NCBI RefSeq assembly: GCF_000235565.1
Contig: NC_017527.1
Coordinates: 992,001 to 1,056,000 of the forward strand
Length of the DNA stretch: 64,000 bases
Direction of reading: 5' to 3'
DNA from: Methanothrix harundinacea 6Ac
GTDB taxonomy: Archaea > Halobacteriota > Methanosarcinia > Methanotrichales > Methanotrichaceae
The position numbers and the translations under genes were made by a program. Under the pieces are notes generated by a model that saw nothing but the letters and a program-made list of their open reading frames with translations, ran no database searches and was not told where the DNA came from. Position 1 is the stretch's first letter. Each line of letters starts with the position of its first letter. Positions 33,371-42,603 of the stretch are shown one piece after another.

Positions 33371-35293
33371 ATGATTGAAAATGATTTAAATAATTATTTA
33401 ACTAAATTAGATTTATATGTTAGGCAATCTATAGAGCTTGTTGAGAAAGCATCAGAGTTGTACGGAAAACTCATTGATGATAGCATCACAAAAGCTGAAT
33501 TTATTGATATTTTGAAAGGCCTATCAGGTGAACTAAAAAGGATCTATGCTGAAATCGGTGATTTTTCGATAGATGTTCTTGCACCCGATCCGTTTCATGA
33601 TTTAGATTTGGCATTTCGTTGTTTTGTTTCCATGTGTGATAATTACATGATTTTTCTTTCTCGTTTAGGAGAAAATGAGAACGGGAATCACTGGCTAATT
33701 AATAAGACTCTAGAGGATGTTCAGCGTGATTATAAGAAACTCCTTGGATGTAGAAAAAACCCTAAAGTACTAGCAGTTTCTGAATTCCATATTCCAAAAG
33801 CTATCATCCTCGATTCGAAATCTCGTAATTTAGAGGCAATGCTACAAACTTTAAGCGACGAAGGAGTTGTTTGCACCAAACTTGAATTATCTTCAGATGC
33901 AGATTTAGCTCAGCTAAATATCGAGCTAGTGACTGGTGACCCTGAGAGAAAAGATCTGCTAGATCTTGCTTTTAAGTGTTTTCATGTTATTGAAGACGAC
34001 TTGGCGTCCTCATCTCATGTGAGTGTGGTTTATATAGGGTTTAGAATCGGCGACAGAAAACCGCACAGTTGGCTCAGGATTGAAACGGAGAAAATTCTCA
34101 AGCTCCTCTCGAATAAGCCATCAATTGATGAATTTGAAAGAACAATAGAATTTCATTACTTTGAAGACATTATTGCTGCGGAACAAATACTTGTGGATCT
34201 AGCAACACATTCATCTGCTCTGAAAGGGGATTTTGAGGTCAAGGAAGCTTTGACGATCGTTTCTGAAAAATTAAAAATCACTAAAAAAGCATGTGCGAAT
34301 CCTGACCAACTCGAAGATTTAATTCTTAGATGGTCTTTTTCTCGATCTCTTCTAAGTTGCATTTCCGTTGTCTTAGAAGTAGTTTCGGTGACAAGGGATC
34401 CAGATGCTGCGCGAACAATTGTACGTCTTTTTGATATTTATCGCAAACCTGATGAAATCGACTCATCAAAAGATTACTCGAATCTGCTTTCTGAAATTTC
34501 CGACTTAATTGAGACTTTGAAATTCCGCTATGTCGTTCTTCCGAATGTGCGCAGAGTCAGCGTTGGTTCGTACGTTAAACCTTTTTCGCGGATCGCCTTA
34601 GTACAGCCGAAAATATCATTTGATGAATGTTATACTAAAGATGATTATGCATTAAATCGGATTGGTTTAGAGCAGAACCTAAAAATATTTGATGATATGC
34701 TTGATCAAGCAGTTCAAAAAGATGCAGATGTCATAATCTTTCCTGAAATATTTTTTCCAGCATCTGAGCTTGATCATCTTAAAATGAAATCGAAAAAGAA
34801 TAATATAATCATCATTACAGGACTCGACTATGAGAAAATCTCCCCGGAATATTTCGTCAACTCATGTGCAGTAGCTCTTCCAGACGGCCGTGTGATCAGA
34901 CAGAAAAAATTATTTAAATCTAAATATGACTCCCCACGGATGGTAGAAGGCGATGAACTTTTTGTATTCAAAACACATTTCGGAAATTTTTCCGTATTCA
35001 TCTGTTATGATTATCTCTCAGCCCAAGATCTCATCAAGTTGAGAGGCGTAATCGATACTCTTTTTGTACTAACTTTTAATCCTGATGTAAAATCTTACAA
35101 TGAAAAAGCGATAGCAGATGCCTACAGCACTTTATACGGCTTTATCTGTATTGTGAATGCATTTGATCCCGACCATTCACCTCCGATTCCGGGCGGATCT
35201 GGTTTCTATGGACCCTGCAAACGTGATAGGGTTATTTGCCGATTTGAAGATGGAGAGCAAGGGATGAAAAATAGTGGAACTTCCTCTTTATGA
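33371..35293 (+). CDS. large AT-rich protein with nitrilase (carbon-nitrogen hydrolase) domain, frameshifted end
   Basis: 640 residues in this frame. Residues 1-400 are helical, acidic and unrecognised. From about 408 a nitrilase-superfamily domain begins (IALVQPKISFDE), with the catalytic triad Glu in FPEIFFP (about 457), Lys in RQKKLFKSKYDSP (about 515) and Cys in FICYDYLSA (about 544). The frame then leaves the domain at GEQGMK and reads an unrelated NSGTSSL tail. The proper end of the domain, KIVELPLYDLHEARVGGK, continues in the next frame, so one A too many in 35267-35271 splits the gene. Strongly AT-rich against its neighbours: transferred DNA. Confidence 0.8.
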   Translation: MIENDLNNYLTKLDLYVRQSIELVEKASELYGKLIDDSITKAEFIDILKGLSGELKRIYAEIGDFSIDVLAPDPFHDLDLAFRCFVSMCDNYMIFLSRLGENENGNHWLINKTLEDVQRDYKKLLGCRKNPKVLAVSEFHIPKAIILDSKSRNLEAMLQTLSDEGVVCTKLELSSDADLAQLNIELVTGDPERKDLLDLAFKCFHVIEDDLASSSHVSVVYIGFRIGDRKPHSWLRIETEKILKLLSNKPSIDEFERTIEFHYFEDIIAAEQILVDLATHSSALKGDFEVKEALTIVSEKLKITKKACANPDQLEDLILRWSFSRSLLSCISVVLEVVSVTRDPDAARTIVRLFDIYRKPDEIDSSKDYSNLLSEISDLIETLKFRYVVLPNVRRVSVGSYVKPFSRIALVQPKISFDECYTKDDYALNRIGLEQNLKIFDDMLDQAVQKDADVIIFPEIFFPASELDHLKMKSKKNNIIIITGLDYEKISPEYFVNSCAVALPDGRVIRQKKLFKSKYDSPRMVEGDELFVFKTHFGNFSVFICYDYLSAQDLIKLRGVIDTLFVLTFNPDVKSYNEKAIADAYSTLYGFICIVNAFDPDHSPPIPGGSGFYGPCKRDRVICRFEDGEQGMKNSGTSSL

Positions 35294-35921
35294 TCTCCAT
35301 GAAGCAAGAGTCGGTGGCAAGTCCTCTGTCATGAAATCGATTCCTGCAAATTTTGAAAGAATATCATTGGCCATCGATTATCCTGAAGAAGAAATCGACG
35401 ATATTCGACAAACAGTCCTAACGAAAATCAAAGAAGAAAAACGGCGCGCTTCTCGGTATGGCAAAAAAGATTATGGATCCCTTGAAAGACAGAATATCTC
35501 CCAAGACTTGGAATCTGACCTCAATAAGCAAAAATACGCTGTTATGGATTTGGAACCAGCACATACAGGCATTGCTAAACGTTTGAAAGGGTTTTTGCTC
35601 ATTAAAAAAGGGCTTTCAAAAAGCGAGATAAAATCTATAATTCATGCAGCTAATGAGGATATAAAAAAACGTGAGTTTTACTCGAATGAAATCCAAGAAG
35701 CTAAACATAAAGGTAAACCAGCAGATGTTGTGTGGCTATACATTTTCAATGAACGTCGGCATCGAAACTATTTAGCAGCATCTGATTTTTATGAATACTT
35801 CGTATGTAGGACCCAATGGATTAATCCCAATCTTGATCAACGCTTTTCTCCTTTACCACTAAAAGGTGATGAAATCTTTGATGATATTGAAATTAAATGG
35901 AACAAAAACTATCCTAATTGA
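35274..35921 (+). pseudogene. 3' part of the nitrilase-domain gene, out of frame
   Basis: 215 residues starting VELPLYDLHEARVGGK, the normal last strand of a nitrilase domain, directly after a frameshift. The remaining ~190 residues are an unrecognised basic helical domain (KEEKRRASRYGKKDYG, IAKRLKGFLLIKKGLSKSEIKSIIH, FNERRHRNYLAASDFYEYFVCRT). With one A removed at 35267-35271 the two pieces make one protein of about 850 residues. GTG 35274 could in principle restart translation. AT-rich like the first part. Whether this is decay, sequencing error or a programmed frameshift cannot be told here. Confidence 0.7.
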
Positions 35922-35966
35922 ATATTTATATTATCTTCCTCTTATTGGTCCTTTGATTTTCAAAGT

Positions 35967-35998
35967 GTCGGGAAGCTAAAGCGTCGGGAAGCTAAACT
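35967..35998. repeat. 16-bp tandem duplication at kinase 3' end
   Basis: GTCGGGAAGCTAAA occurs at 35967-35980 and again at 35983-35996, a 16-base period. The second copy includes the kinase stop codon (TAG on the minus strand). It lies at the right edge of the AT-rich island and may mark the insertion junction. No matching copy is seen at the left edge near 33300. Confidence 0.6.
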
Positions 35999-38900
35999 GA
36001 GACCCACCTATAATTCTCCCTCGGTACAGATATCTCGAACCTCGCCCCCCGCCCCTCCTCGCCGGTCTCGGTGATGGTCATCCCGGTGATCCCCAGGATC
36101 TCCTGGCTGAGGAAGAGGCCGTAGCCGGTGTGCCTCCCGAAGGCCTGGTCGAAGATCCGGGCCTTCATCCCGGCGGGGATCCCCAGGCCGTCGTCCTCGA
36201 CGGCGATGACCCCCTCGGCCTCCACGCCCCTCTCTCTCTCGAAGAAGGAGACCCGGACCCCCGTGACGCCTCCCCCGTGGCGGAGGGAGTTCTCCAGGAG
36301 GTTGCAGAAGACCTTCTCCAGCATCGGATCGGCGAAGACCTCGACCGTCTCCGTCTCCACCTCGAGCCGGACCTGCCCCCGGGATATCTCGGCGGGGGAG
36401 GCGGCCGCCGCCCGCCGGACCGCCTCGCTGACCCTCTGCCACTCCGGCGCCTTGACCCCCATCTCCTGGTAGTCCCGGGCGAAGGCGAGCTGCCTTTTGA
36501 TCGTCTCCGCCACCTCCCCGATCCGGTCGATGTACCTCTCGGCGGCCGGGTCCCGGGGGATCCCCTCCCTCAGGAGGTGGACGTACCCGGAGAGGGCGGT
36601 GATCTGGTTCTGGATGTCGTGGCGGGTGATGCTGCTGAGGAGCTTCAGCTTCCGGTTCGCCTCCTGGAGGGCCTCATGGTACCTCCGGATCTCGGTGATA
36701 TCCTGGGTGATCCCCGTCATCCTCAGGGGGCGGCCCGCTCCGTCTCTAGCCATCACCTGGCCCCGGTCGTGGACCCATATCCACCGGCCGTCCTTTCGCC
36801 TCAGCCGGTAGTCGATCTCGTAGTGGGGGCTCCTCCCGGCGAAGTGGTCGTCCAGGGCCGCCATCACGCCCTCGAAGTCGTCGGGGTGGATCATCTCCTC
36901 CCTCTCCCGGACGTTCCCCACCAGGTCGCCCTCTGAGCAGCCGAGGATCTCCACCAGCCGCCGGTTCCGGACCACCTCCCCCGTCTCCACATTCCTGTCC
37001 CAGATCCCCAGGTTCGCCCCCTCGATGACGAGCTTCAGCCCCTCCTCGTTCTCCTGGAGGGCCATCTCCGTCTCCTTGATCTCGGTGACGTCCCGGATCG
37101 ACTCGATCGCCCCTGCGATATTTCCGTCCCTGTCGAAGAGGGGGGAGGCGGTCCCCCAGACGTAAGACCCCCTCCCGGTCCTGGGGGGGGTCACGTAGGC
37201 CTCGGCGAAGAGGGTATCCCCCTCTCTCTTGACGTAATGGTATAGCGACTCCAGATCCTCGTCCTTCGAGAAGATCATGTCGATGAGGATAGGCCTTTTT
37301 GTCCCGTAGAAGACCTCGCCGTAGGCGTAATCCCCCTTCCCGACGATCTCGTCCTTGGGGACGCCGCTCATCTCCTCGATCGCCCGGTTCCAGGCTATCA
37401 CCCTCCTCTCCCCATCTATGACGAAGGTCGGGTCGGGGAGAAAGTCGATGATCTCCAGCAGCTGCTTGTGGGCCTGGATCAGCCTCTCCTCCGCGAGCTT
37501 CCTCTCGGTGATCTCCTGCCCCTGGATGATGGTGGCGACGACGGTCCCGTCCTTCTCCGACCGGATGTTCGCCGAGTTCCAGAGGACTATCCTGACGGTC
37601 CCGTCCCGGCAACGGATGGGGATCTCCACCGACTCCCACCCCTCCCCCTCCAGGGCGTAGGCCATCTTCGCCAGGGCCTCCTCCCTCTCCTCGTCGGGGA
37701 GGAGGATCGTCGCCTCCTTGCCGATCACCTCCTCGGCGGCGTAGCCCGTCAGCCGCTCGAAGGCCCTGTTGAAGCGGATGAACTTCATGTTAGGCCCCCA
37801 TACGGCGATGGGGGCGTTGGCGTAGTGGAGGAGGCTCTCCAGGTAGTCCGTCGCCTCCCGGAGGGCCAGCTCAGCTCGCTTCCTATCGGTGACGTCCCTG
37901 ATCGACTCGATCGCCCCGACGATCCTCCCGTCGTCGTCGAAGAGGGGCGAGGCGATCGCCCAGATGTAGGCCCCCCTGCCTCCGTAGAGGTGGGGGACGT
38001 AGACCTCGGCGAAGACGGCGTCTCCCCTCCGGCTGAGATGATCGTACTCCTTCACTATCCCGGAGTCCTCGGAGAAGATCGAATCGATCAAGACCGGGGT
38101 CTCAAACCCGTAGAAGGGCTCTCCGTAAGAGTAGGGCCCCCTTCCCACGATCTCCCCCTTGGAGACGCCGGTCATCTCCTCGATCGCCCGGTTCCAGGCG
38201 ATGACGGTCCTCTTCTCATCGATGACGAAGGTGGCGTCGGGGAGGATGTCTATGATCTCCTGGAGCTGATGATGGGCCCGGCAGAGCTCCTCGTTCATCC
38301 TCTTCTGCTCGGTGATCTCGGAGAATATCGTCGCGAACCTCCCCCTCCCTATCGAGAAGGCGGATATGCTGAAGTGCCTCCCCGTCTCCGGGAAGCAGCC
38401 TTCGAACTTGGCGGGGCACCCCGTCTCGTCCACCCTCGAGTATATCTCAAGGAAGGGGGGGACCTCTGAGGGGAAGATCTCCGAGGCTCTCCTTCCGATG
38501 GCCTCTTGCGCCCTCCACCCGGTGAAGAGCTCGATCTGGGGGTTTGCGTCCCTGACGAGGTAGTCGGTGGCCCTCCCCACCGGGTTGCGGAGGATCTCGT
38601 AGAGGACGAAGCCCTCGTTCATATTCTCGAAGAGGGCCCGATACCTCTCCTCGCTCTCGACGACCGCCTTTTTGGTCCTCATCCGCTCCGCTGCCTGCCG
38701 GATCTGGTGGGTCAGCTCCGCGTAGAGGACCTTCGGGTTTGCGTCCTTCTGGAGGTAGTAATCGGCTCCGTTGTTCAGGGCCTCGATCACCACCTCCTCC
38801 CGTCCCTTCCCGGTGAAGAGGATGAAGGGGACCTCCGGGTCCCGGCTTCGGACCCATTTGAGGAAGGATAGGCCGTCCATCTCTGGCATCACGTAATCGG

Positions 38901-39054
38901 AGACGATGACGTCGTAGCGGCCGTCCTTAAGCCTCGCGACCGCCTCCACCGCCGACGCCACGCCGTCGACCTGGATATCTCCGGACCTGCCCAGGAATAT
39001 CCTCGCGATCTCCAGGATGACGGGGTCGTCGTCTACCATCAGAACTCGGATCAT
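35992..39054 (-). CDS. response-regulator / multi-PAS hybrid histidine kinase
   Basis: 1020 residues. Order: REC domain (about 1-120, phospho-acceptor Asp in VIVSDYVMPEMDG), then five PAS/PAC units (YRALFENMNEGF, LPDATFVIDEKR, YANAPIAVWGPN, LPDPTFVIDGER, GLKLVIEGANLGIWDR), a dimerisation region with ITRHDIQNQITAL as the phospho-histidine site, and a HATPase domain (NLLENSLRHGG, VEDDGLGIP, GYGLFLSQEIL). No membrane segments are seen, so it is cytoplasmic. PAS units 2 and 4 are near duplicates (WNRAIEEMTGV / WNRAIEEMSGV). This methanogen-style kinase has no cognate output regulator adjacent. Signal unknown. Confidence 0.92.
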   Translation of the reverse strand: MIRVLMVDDDPVILEIARIFLGRSGDIQVDGVASAVEAVARLKDGRYDVIVSDYVMPEMDGLSFLKWVRSRDPEVPFILFTGKGREEVVIEALNNGADYYLQKDANPKVLYAELTHQIRQAAERMRTKKAVVESEERYRALFENMNEGFVLYEILRNPVGRATDYLVRDANPQIELFTGWRAQEAIGRRASEIFPSEVPPFLEIYSRVDETGCPAKFEGCFPETGRHFSISAFSIGRGRFATIFSEITEQKRMNEELCRAHHQLQEIIDILPDATFVIDEKRTVIAWNRAIEEMTGVSKGEIVGRGPYSYGEPFYGFETPVLIDSIFSEDSGIVKEYDHLSRRGDAVFAEVYVPHLYGGRGAYIWAIASPLFDDDGRIVGAIESIRDVTDRKRAELALREATDYLESLLHYANAPIAVWGPNMKFIRFNRAFERLTGYAAEEVIGKEATILLPDEEREEALAKMAYALEGEGWESVEIPIRCRDGTVRIVLWNSANIRSEKDGTVVATIIQGQEITERKLAEERLIQAHKQLLEIIDFLPDPTFVIDGERRVIAWNRAIEEMSGVPKDEIVGKGDYAYGEVFYGTKRPILIDMIFSKDEDLESLYHYVKREGDTLFAEAYVTPPRTGRGSYVWGTASPLFDRDGNIAGAIESIRDVTEIKETEMALQENEEGLKLVIEGANLGIWDRNVETGEVVRNRRLVEILGCSEGDLVGNVREREEMIHPDDFEGVMAALDDHFAGRSPHYEIDYRLRRKDGRWIWVHDRGQVMARDGAGRPLRMTGITQDITEIRRYHEALQEANRKLKLLSSITRHDIQNQITALSGYVHLLREGIPRDPAAERYIDRIGEVAETIKRQLAFARDYQEMGVKAPEWQRVSEAVRRAAAASPAEISRGQVRLEVETETVEVFADPMLEKVFCNLLENSLRHGGGVTGVRVSFFERERGVEAEGVIAVEDDGLGIPAGMKARIFDQAFGRHTGYGLFLSQEILGITGMTITETGEEGRGARFEISVPRENYRWVSV

Positions 39055-39254
39055 GGATCAACTCCAGCCGCGAAGACGGCGAACCTCTAAATGTTATGCT
39101 ATGCCATGGCTATAATGCCTTTCGGGTCATCCTTCCGAAGGTGGAGGGACCAGCCGAATGGTCCGGGGCTCCGATCCTCCTTTCGTCGGCGCCTCTTTGG
39201 AGTGGATACGATAAAGAACCTGGAGGTATCTCTCCTCTATCGGAGTGATGAGCC

Positions 39255-40478
39255 TTGAGGATGGGGCTGATATTGGGATTCCTGCTTCTGCTCCTCGCAT
39301 CCTTGGCGAATGGAGCGCCGGAGGAGGAGTGGAGCCGGACCTACGGCGGGCCGGGGCACGAGGTGGGGGGCCCGATCTCGAGGGCCCAAGACGGCGGCTA
39401 CGTGATGACGGGGATGACCGAGTCTTACGGCTCTGGAAACGGCGACCTCTGGCTGGTGAAGTCGGATCGGAACGGGAGCAAGCTCTGGGATCTTACCCGC
39501 GGCGGAGGTGGAGTCGATGTGGGGGAGTCGGTGATCGCCGCCCGGGACGGCGGGTACGTCGTTGCCGGGTATACCACCTCCTTCGGCGCCGGTGGTAGGG
39601 ACGTCTGGCTCCTCAAGACCGATGCGGAGGGGAACCTGGAGTGGGAGAGGACCTTCGGCGGCCCCGGGGAGGAGGCGGCCTGGTCGGTGGAGGAGGCCCC
39701 CTCCGGCGGCTACGTCGTCGTCGGATGGACCGACTCTTACGGCATCGGGAAGGTCGACCTCTGGTTGATCAAGACCGACCCCCGGGGGGTGGAGGAGTGG
39801 AACCGGACCATCGGAGGCCCCGGGGACGATGAGGGGTTGGCGGTAGTGGCGACCCGGGACGGGGGTTACGCCATCGCTGGCAGGACCACCTCCTTCGGCG
39901 TCGGCGAGGAGGACGGCTGGCTGGTGAAGACCGACGGTTTGGGGGCGAAAGAGTGGGCCCGGACCTTTGGCGGGAAGGGGGAGGACGGCCTTTCATCCCT
40001 CCGGGAGACGGAGGAGGGCTACGTCGGAGCGGGCTATTCCAACTCCTTCGGCTCCGAAGGTTTTGAGATCTGGCTGGTGAAGGCCGACTTTCAGGGGGTG
40101 GAGGTCTGGAACAGGACGGCGGGAACCCCTGCGGCGGACTTCGGAAGCTCCATCGAGGTGGCCTCGGATGGCGGATACGCGGTGGTGGGATCGACCTCCC
40201 GGGCAGGGACGAGGGCGAGCCCCGATGACGCCCTCCTCCTCAAGACGGATCCGGAGGGGAGGGCCGAGTGGTCGGTCCTCCTGGGAGGGGATGGGATCCA
40301 GAGCGGGATCTCAGTCCTGGTGGCGGAGGAGGGCGGCTACATCGTCGGCGGGTTCACGAACCGCGGCTCAGGGGGAGGCTTCGATCTCTGGATGACGAAG
40401 CTCGGAGAAGGGCGAGGGCGAAGTGGTCCGATCGATAGAGCCGGTCAGGATAAAGGGGATTCGTCGGCTACCTTTTGA
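39255..40478 (+). CDS. secreted propeller-repeat protein
   Basis: 407 residues: a signal peptide (MRMGLILGFLLLLLASLANG) and seven or so ~50-residue repeats of the type WxRTFGGPGxDEGxAVxxTxDGGYxxAGxTxSFG...DxWLVKTD, the beta-propeller repeat common in methanogen surface proteins. TTG 39255 or ATG 39261 start. Probably an extracellular or surface-bound propeller; no enzymatic residues are recognised. Its last 11 bases overlap the end of the convergent paralog. The shared WNRTIGGPGDDE unit shows the two arose from a common repeat pool. Confidence 0.85.
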   Translation: MRMGLILGFLLLLLASLANGAPEEEWSRTYGGPGHEVGGPISRAQDGGYVMTGMTESYGSGNGDLWLVKSDRNGSKLWDLTRGGGGVDVGESVIAARDGGYVVAGYTTSFGAGGRDVWLLKTDAEGNLEWERTFGGPGEEAAWSVEEAPSGGYVVVGWTDSYGIGKVDLWLIKTDPRGVEEWNRTIGGPGDDEGLAVVATRDGGYAIAGRTTSFGVGEEDGWLVKTDGLGAKEWARTFGGKGEDGLSSLRETEEGYVGAGYSNSFGSEGFEIWLVKADFQGVEVWNRTAGTPAADFGSSIEVASDGGYAVVGSTSRAGTRASPDDALLLKTDPEGRAEWSVLLGGDGIQSGISVLVAEEGGYIVGGFTNRGSGGGFDLWMTKLGEGRGRSGPIDRAGQDKGDSSATF

Positions 40479-41706
40479 CCTTCGCCAGGATCATATCCGG
40501 GTTTCCTGAGGAGATCGTCCAGCCGCAGGTGACGTACCCGCCGTCCTCTGCGACGAGCAGCGAGGACCCCTCCTCCCTCCCCGAATCCGGGATGGTGAAG
40601 TCCCACTCCTTCTCCCCCGCCCCGTCGGTCTTCAGGAGCCAGGAGTAGAGTCCCCCGGCGGAGCTCCAGCCGCCGACTATGTAGCCCCCATCCGCCGTCG
40701 CCGCCACCGTCGTCGCCAGGTCTCTTCCGGAGTCCCCGACGCTGAAGATCTTCCCCCGGAGGGGGCTACCCTGGCCGTCGGTTATGATCAGCCAGGCGTC
40801 CCCCAACCCCCCCTCCGGGGGAACGCTCGCTCCGCCGGCGACGACGTACCCGCCGCCCGCCCTCTCGATCACCGCCTCTCCGATGTCGTCCTTTGATCCT
40901 CCGAAGGTGACGTTCCAGACCTCCGACCCGTTCGAATCGGCCTTGAGGAGCCAGAGGTCCTTGCCTCCGGCGCCGCGAGACTCGGTGAAGCCCGCGATGA
41001 TGAAGCCGTCGGCCGTCCTCTTTATCGAGCGGCCGCCATCGTCTCCGGTCCCTCCGAAGGTCCTGTTCCAGACCTCCCGGCCCTGGGGGTCGGCCTTGAG
41101 GAGCCAGAGGTCTCTTCCCCCGGCGCCGAAGGAATCGGTCTCCCCGAGGATGACGTATCCATCCCCCGTCTCCTGGAGGGAATAAGCCCAGTCGTCTCCG
41201 GGCCCCCCGAAGGTTCTGTTCCAGACCTCCCGGCCCTGGGGGTCGGTCCTGACCAGCCAGCCGTCGGAGCCGCCGGCCCCGAAGGATCCTGTCCCCCCGG
41301 CGATGGCGTAGCCCCCGCCCCGGGCGGCCACGATAGCCGTTGCCTCATCGTCCCCGGGGCCTCCGATGGTCCGGTTCCAGAGCTCCCTCCCCTTCGAGTC
41401 CGTCGCAATGAGCCAGCCGTCGTACCCGCCGGCGCCGAAGGAGTTGGTCCTGCCGACGACGACGAGGCCTCCGGCCTTCTCCAGGACCGAGGATCCGACG
41501 TCGAAGCCCGGCCCCCCGAAGGTCGCCCTCCAGACCTCTCCTTTCGTCTCCAAGGCGCCGAAGGCGTAGAGGAGGACGAGGAGGGTCGCCATCAGGGCCG
41601 CCGCCATCACCAGGTGCTCCTCGCTGAACCTGGTGGAGGTCAAAACCGACCTGATTCTGGTGAAGATGGGCCTTCTGGAGGATCTGGCGCCTCGAACTTC
41701 GGACAT
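40468..41706 (-). CDS. membrane-anchored propeller-repeat protein (paralog)
   Basis: 412 residues from ATG 41706 (TTG 41721 is an alternative). A basic N-terminal stretch of ~35 residues precedes one membrane helix (LVMAAALMATLLVLLYAFGAL), then seven ~48-residue propeller blades with WNRTFGGPGDD and SFGAGGxDxWLLKADPQGREV. In contrast to the convergent partner, the long cytoplasmic N terminus means a signal anchor and not a cleaved peptide, so the propeller is tethered outside. Function unknown; binding or adhesion is inferred. The 3' end overlaps the partner gene. Confidence 0.84.
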   Translation of the reverse strand: MSEVRGARSSRRPIFTRIRSVLTSTRFSEEHLVMAAALMATLLVLLYAFGALETKGEVWRATFGGPGFDVGSSVLEKAGGLVVVGRTNSFGAGGYDGWLIATDSKGRELWNRTIGGPGDDEATAIVAARGGGYAIAGGTGSFGAGGSDGWLVRTDPQGREVWNRTFGGPGDDWAYSLQETGDGYVILGETDSFGAGGRDLWLLKADPQGREVWNRTFGGTGDDGGRSIKRTADGFIIAGFTESRGAGGKDLWLLKADSNGSEVWNVTFGGSKDDIGEAVIERAGGGYVVAGGASVPPEGGLGDAWLIITDGQGSPLRGKIFSVGDSGRDLATTVAATADGGYIVGGWSSAGGLYSWLLKTDGAGEKEWDFTIPDSGREEGSSLLVAEDGGYVTCGWTISSGNPDMILAKVKR

Positions 41707-41779
41707 GGCCTGCTCCTTCAAGGGGATCGAGCTCGGTAGGGTTCCCTTCGCCGTTAAACTTTTTGGTCAGTTATTAAGA

Positions 41780-42034
41780 TCAGCTCGGAGGGGGAGCGCC
41801 TCCCCGGCCGGTGCCCCCTCTCTCTTCAGGGTCCAGCAGCTCCTCATCGTATACGAAGATATCCTCGATCTTGACGCCGAAGATCCTCGCCATCTTGAAG
41901 GCCAGGTCGAGGGAGGGGTTGTATTTGTCCTTCTCTATGGCGATTATCGTCTGCCTCGTCACCCCCAGCTTCTTTGCGAGCTCTTCCTGGGTCAGGTCGA
42001 AGATCGCTCTGTAGACCTTGATCTTATTCCTCAT
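41780..42034 (-). CDS. XRE-family HTH regulator
   Basis: 84 residues. A Cro/C1 helix-turn-helix (LTQEELAKKLGVTRQTIIAIEKDKYNPSLDLAFKMARIFG) fills most of the protein, followed by a short acidic tail and a Gly/Pro end. The ATG overlaps the end of the upstream DUF2178 membrane gene by 11 bases, so they are coupled. Such pairs in archaea usually link a small membrane protein to a transcriptional regulator. The operon promoter contains inverted repeats around its TATA box, which makes autoregulation likely. Confidence 0.9.
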   Translation of the reverse strand: MRNKIKVYRAIFDLTQEELAKKLGVTRQTIIAIEKDKYNPSLDLAFKMARIFGVKIEDIFVYDEELLDPEERGGTGRGGAPPPS

Positions 42035-42431
42035 CGCAGGGCTCGTATCCGTATCGTCGGTTGTAGTATCCGTACAGAGCCGAGTAGAGGATCATCAGGG
42101 CGGAGGCAGAGAAGGCCAGGGCAAACCCGACGTTCATCAGGCCGGGATGCTCATCCCTGGCGGCGATGAATAATACGCCGACGAGGGCGCTCGCCGCCGC
42201 AAACGCCTCCACGGCGACCTTAGCCGCCCGCTCGCTCACCCTCTCGTCCCTCTCGTCGACGACCACCTCTTCCATCCTCGATCTGCAGAGGTAGAAGAGA
42301 AACCCGCCCGTCGCCGCCGAGATCAATACCAGGGGGACCTCGGCGATGACGGCAGACCAGCCGGCTACGGCCACCGTCGCCACGATGACGACCATTCTGC
42401 AGATCCTGGAGGTCTTTGCGTCCATCGGCAT
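42024..42431 (-). CDS. DUF2178-type membrane protein paired with XRE regulator
   Basis: About 135 residues with four hydrophobic segments in two pairs (MVVIVATVAVAGWSAVI, LVLISAATGGFLFYL, then VEAFAAASALVGVLFIA and VGFALAFSASALMILYSALYG) and a conserved hydrophilic loop EEVVVDERDERVSERAAK between them, typical of DUF2178. Starts GTG 42434, ATG 42431 or ATG 42425 lie within ten bases; the TATA box about 30 bases upstream implies a leaderless message. It may hold the XRE regulator at the membrane or relay envelope stress, which is inference. Confidence 0.82.
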   Translation of the reverse strand: MPMDAKTSRICRMVVIVATVAVAGWSAVIAEVPLVLISAATGGFLFYLCRSRMEEVVVDERDERVSERAAKVAVEAFAAASALVGVLFIAARDEHPGLMNVGFALAFSASALMILYSALYGYYNRRYGYEPCDEE

Positions 42432-42446
42432 CACGATGTAAATCTT

Positions 42447-42480
42447 GTGTTACATTTAGTTATATAAACTTAACTAACAC
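42447..42480 (-). promoter_or_regulatory. promoter/operator of DUF2178-XRE operon
   Basis: The coding strand reads AGTTTATATAACTAAATGTAAC (42470-42449), with the TATA core about 30 bases before the start. Inverted repeats surround it: TTAGTTA/TAACTAA close in and GTGTTA/TAACAC at the edges (42447-42480). A nearly identical element in the other direction lies at 42604-42625. Confidence 0.65.
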
Positions 42481-42603
42481 AACTTAATCATCCAGATCTC
42501 GCGGTATTTGCCACCACGCCATTTCTCTTTTGGTGGAAACCTTCTCCCTCGGTCGCCGATCCGATCAGCCCTGAGGATGACTTATCTTCTTTACAGATAG
42601 TAA

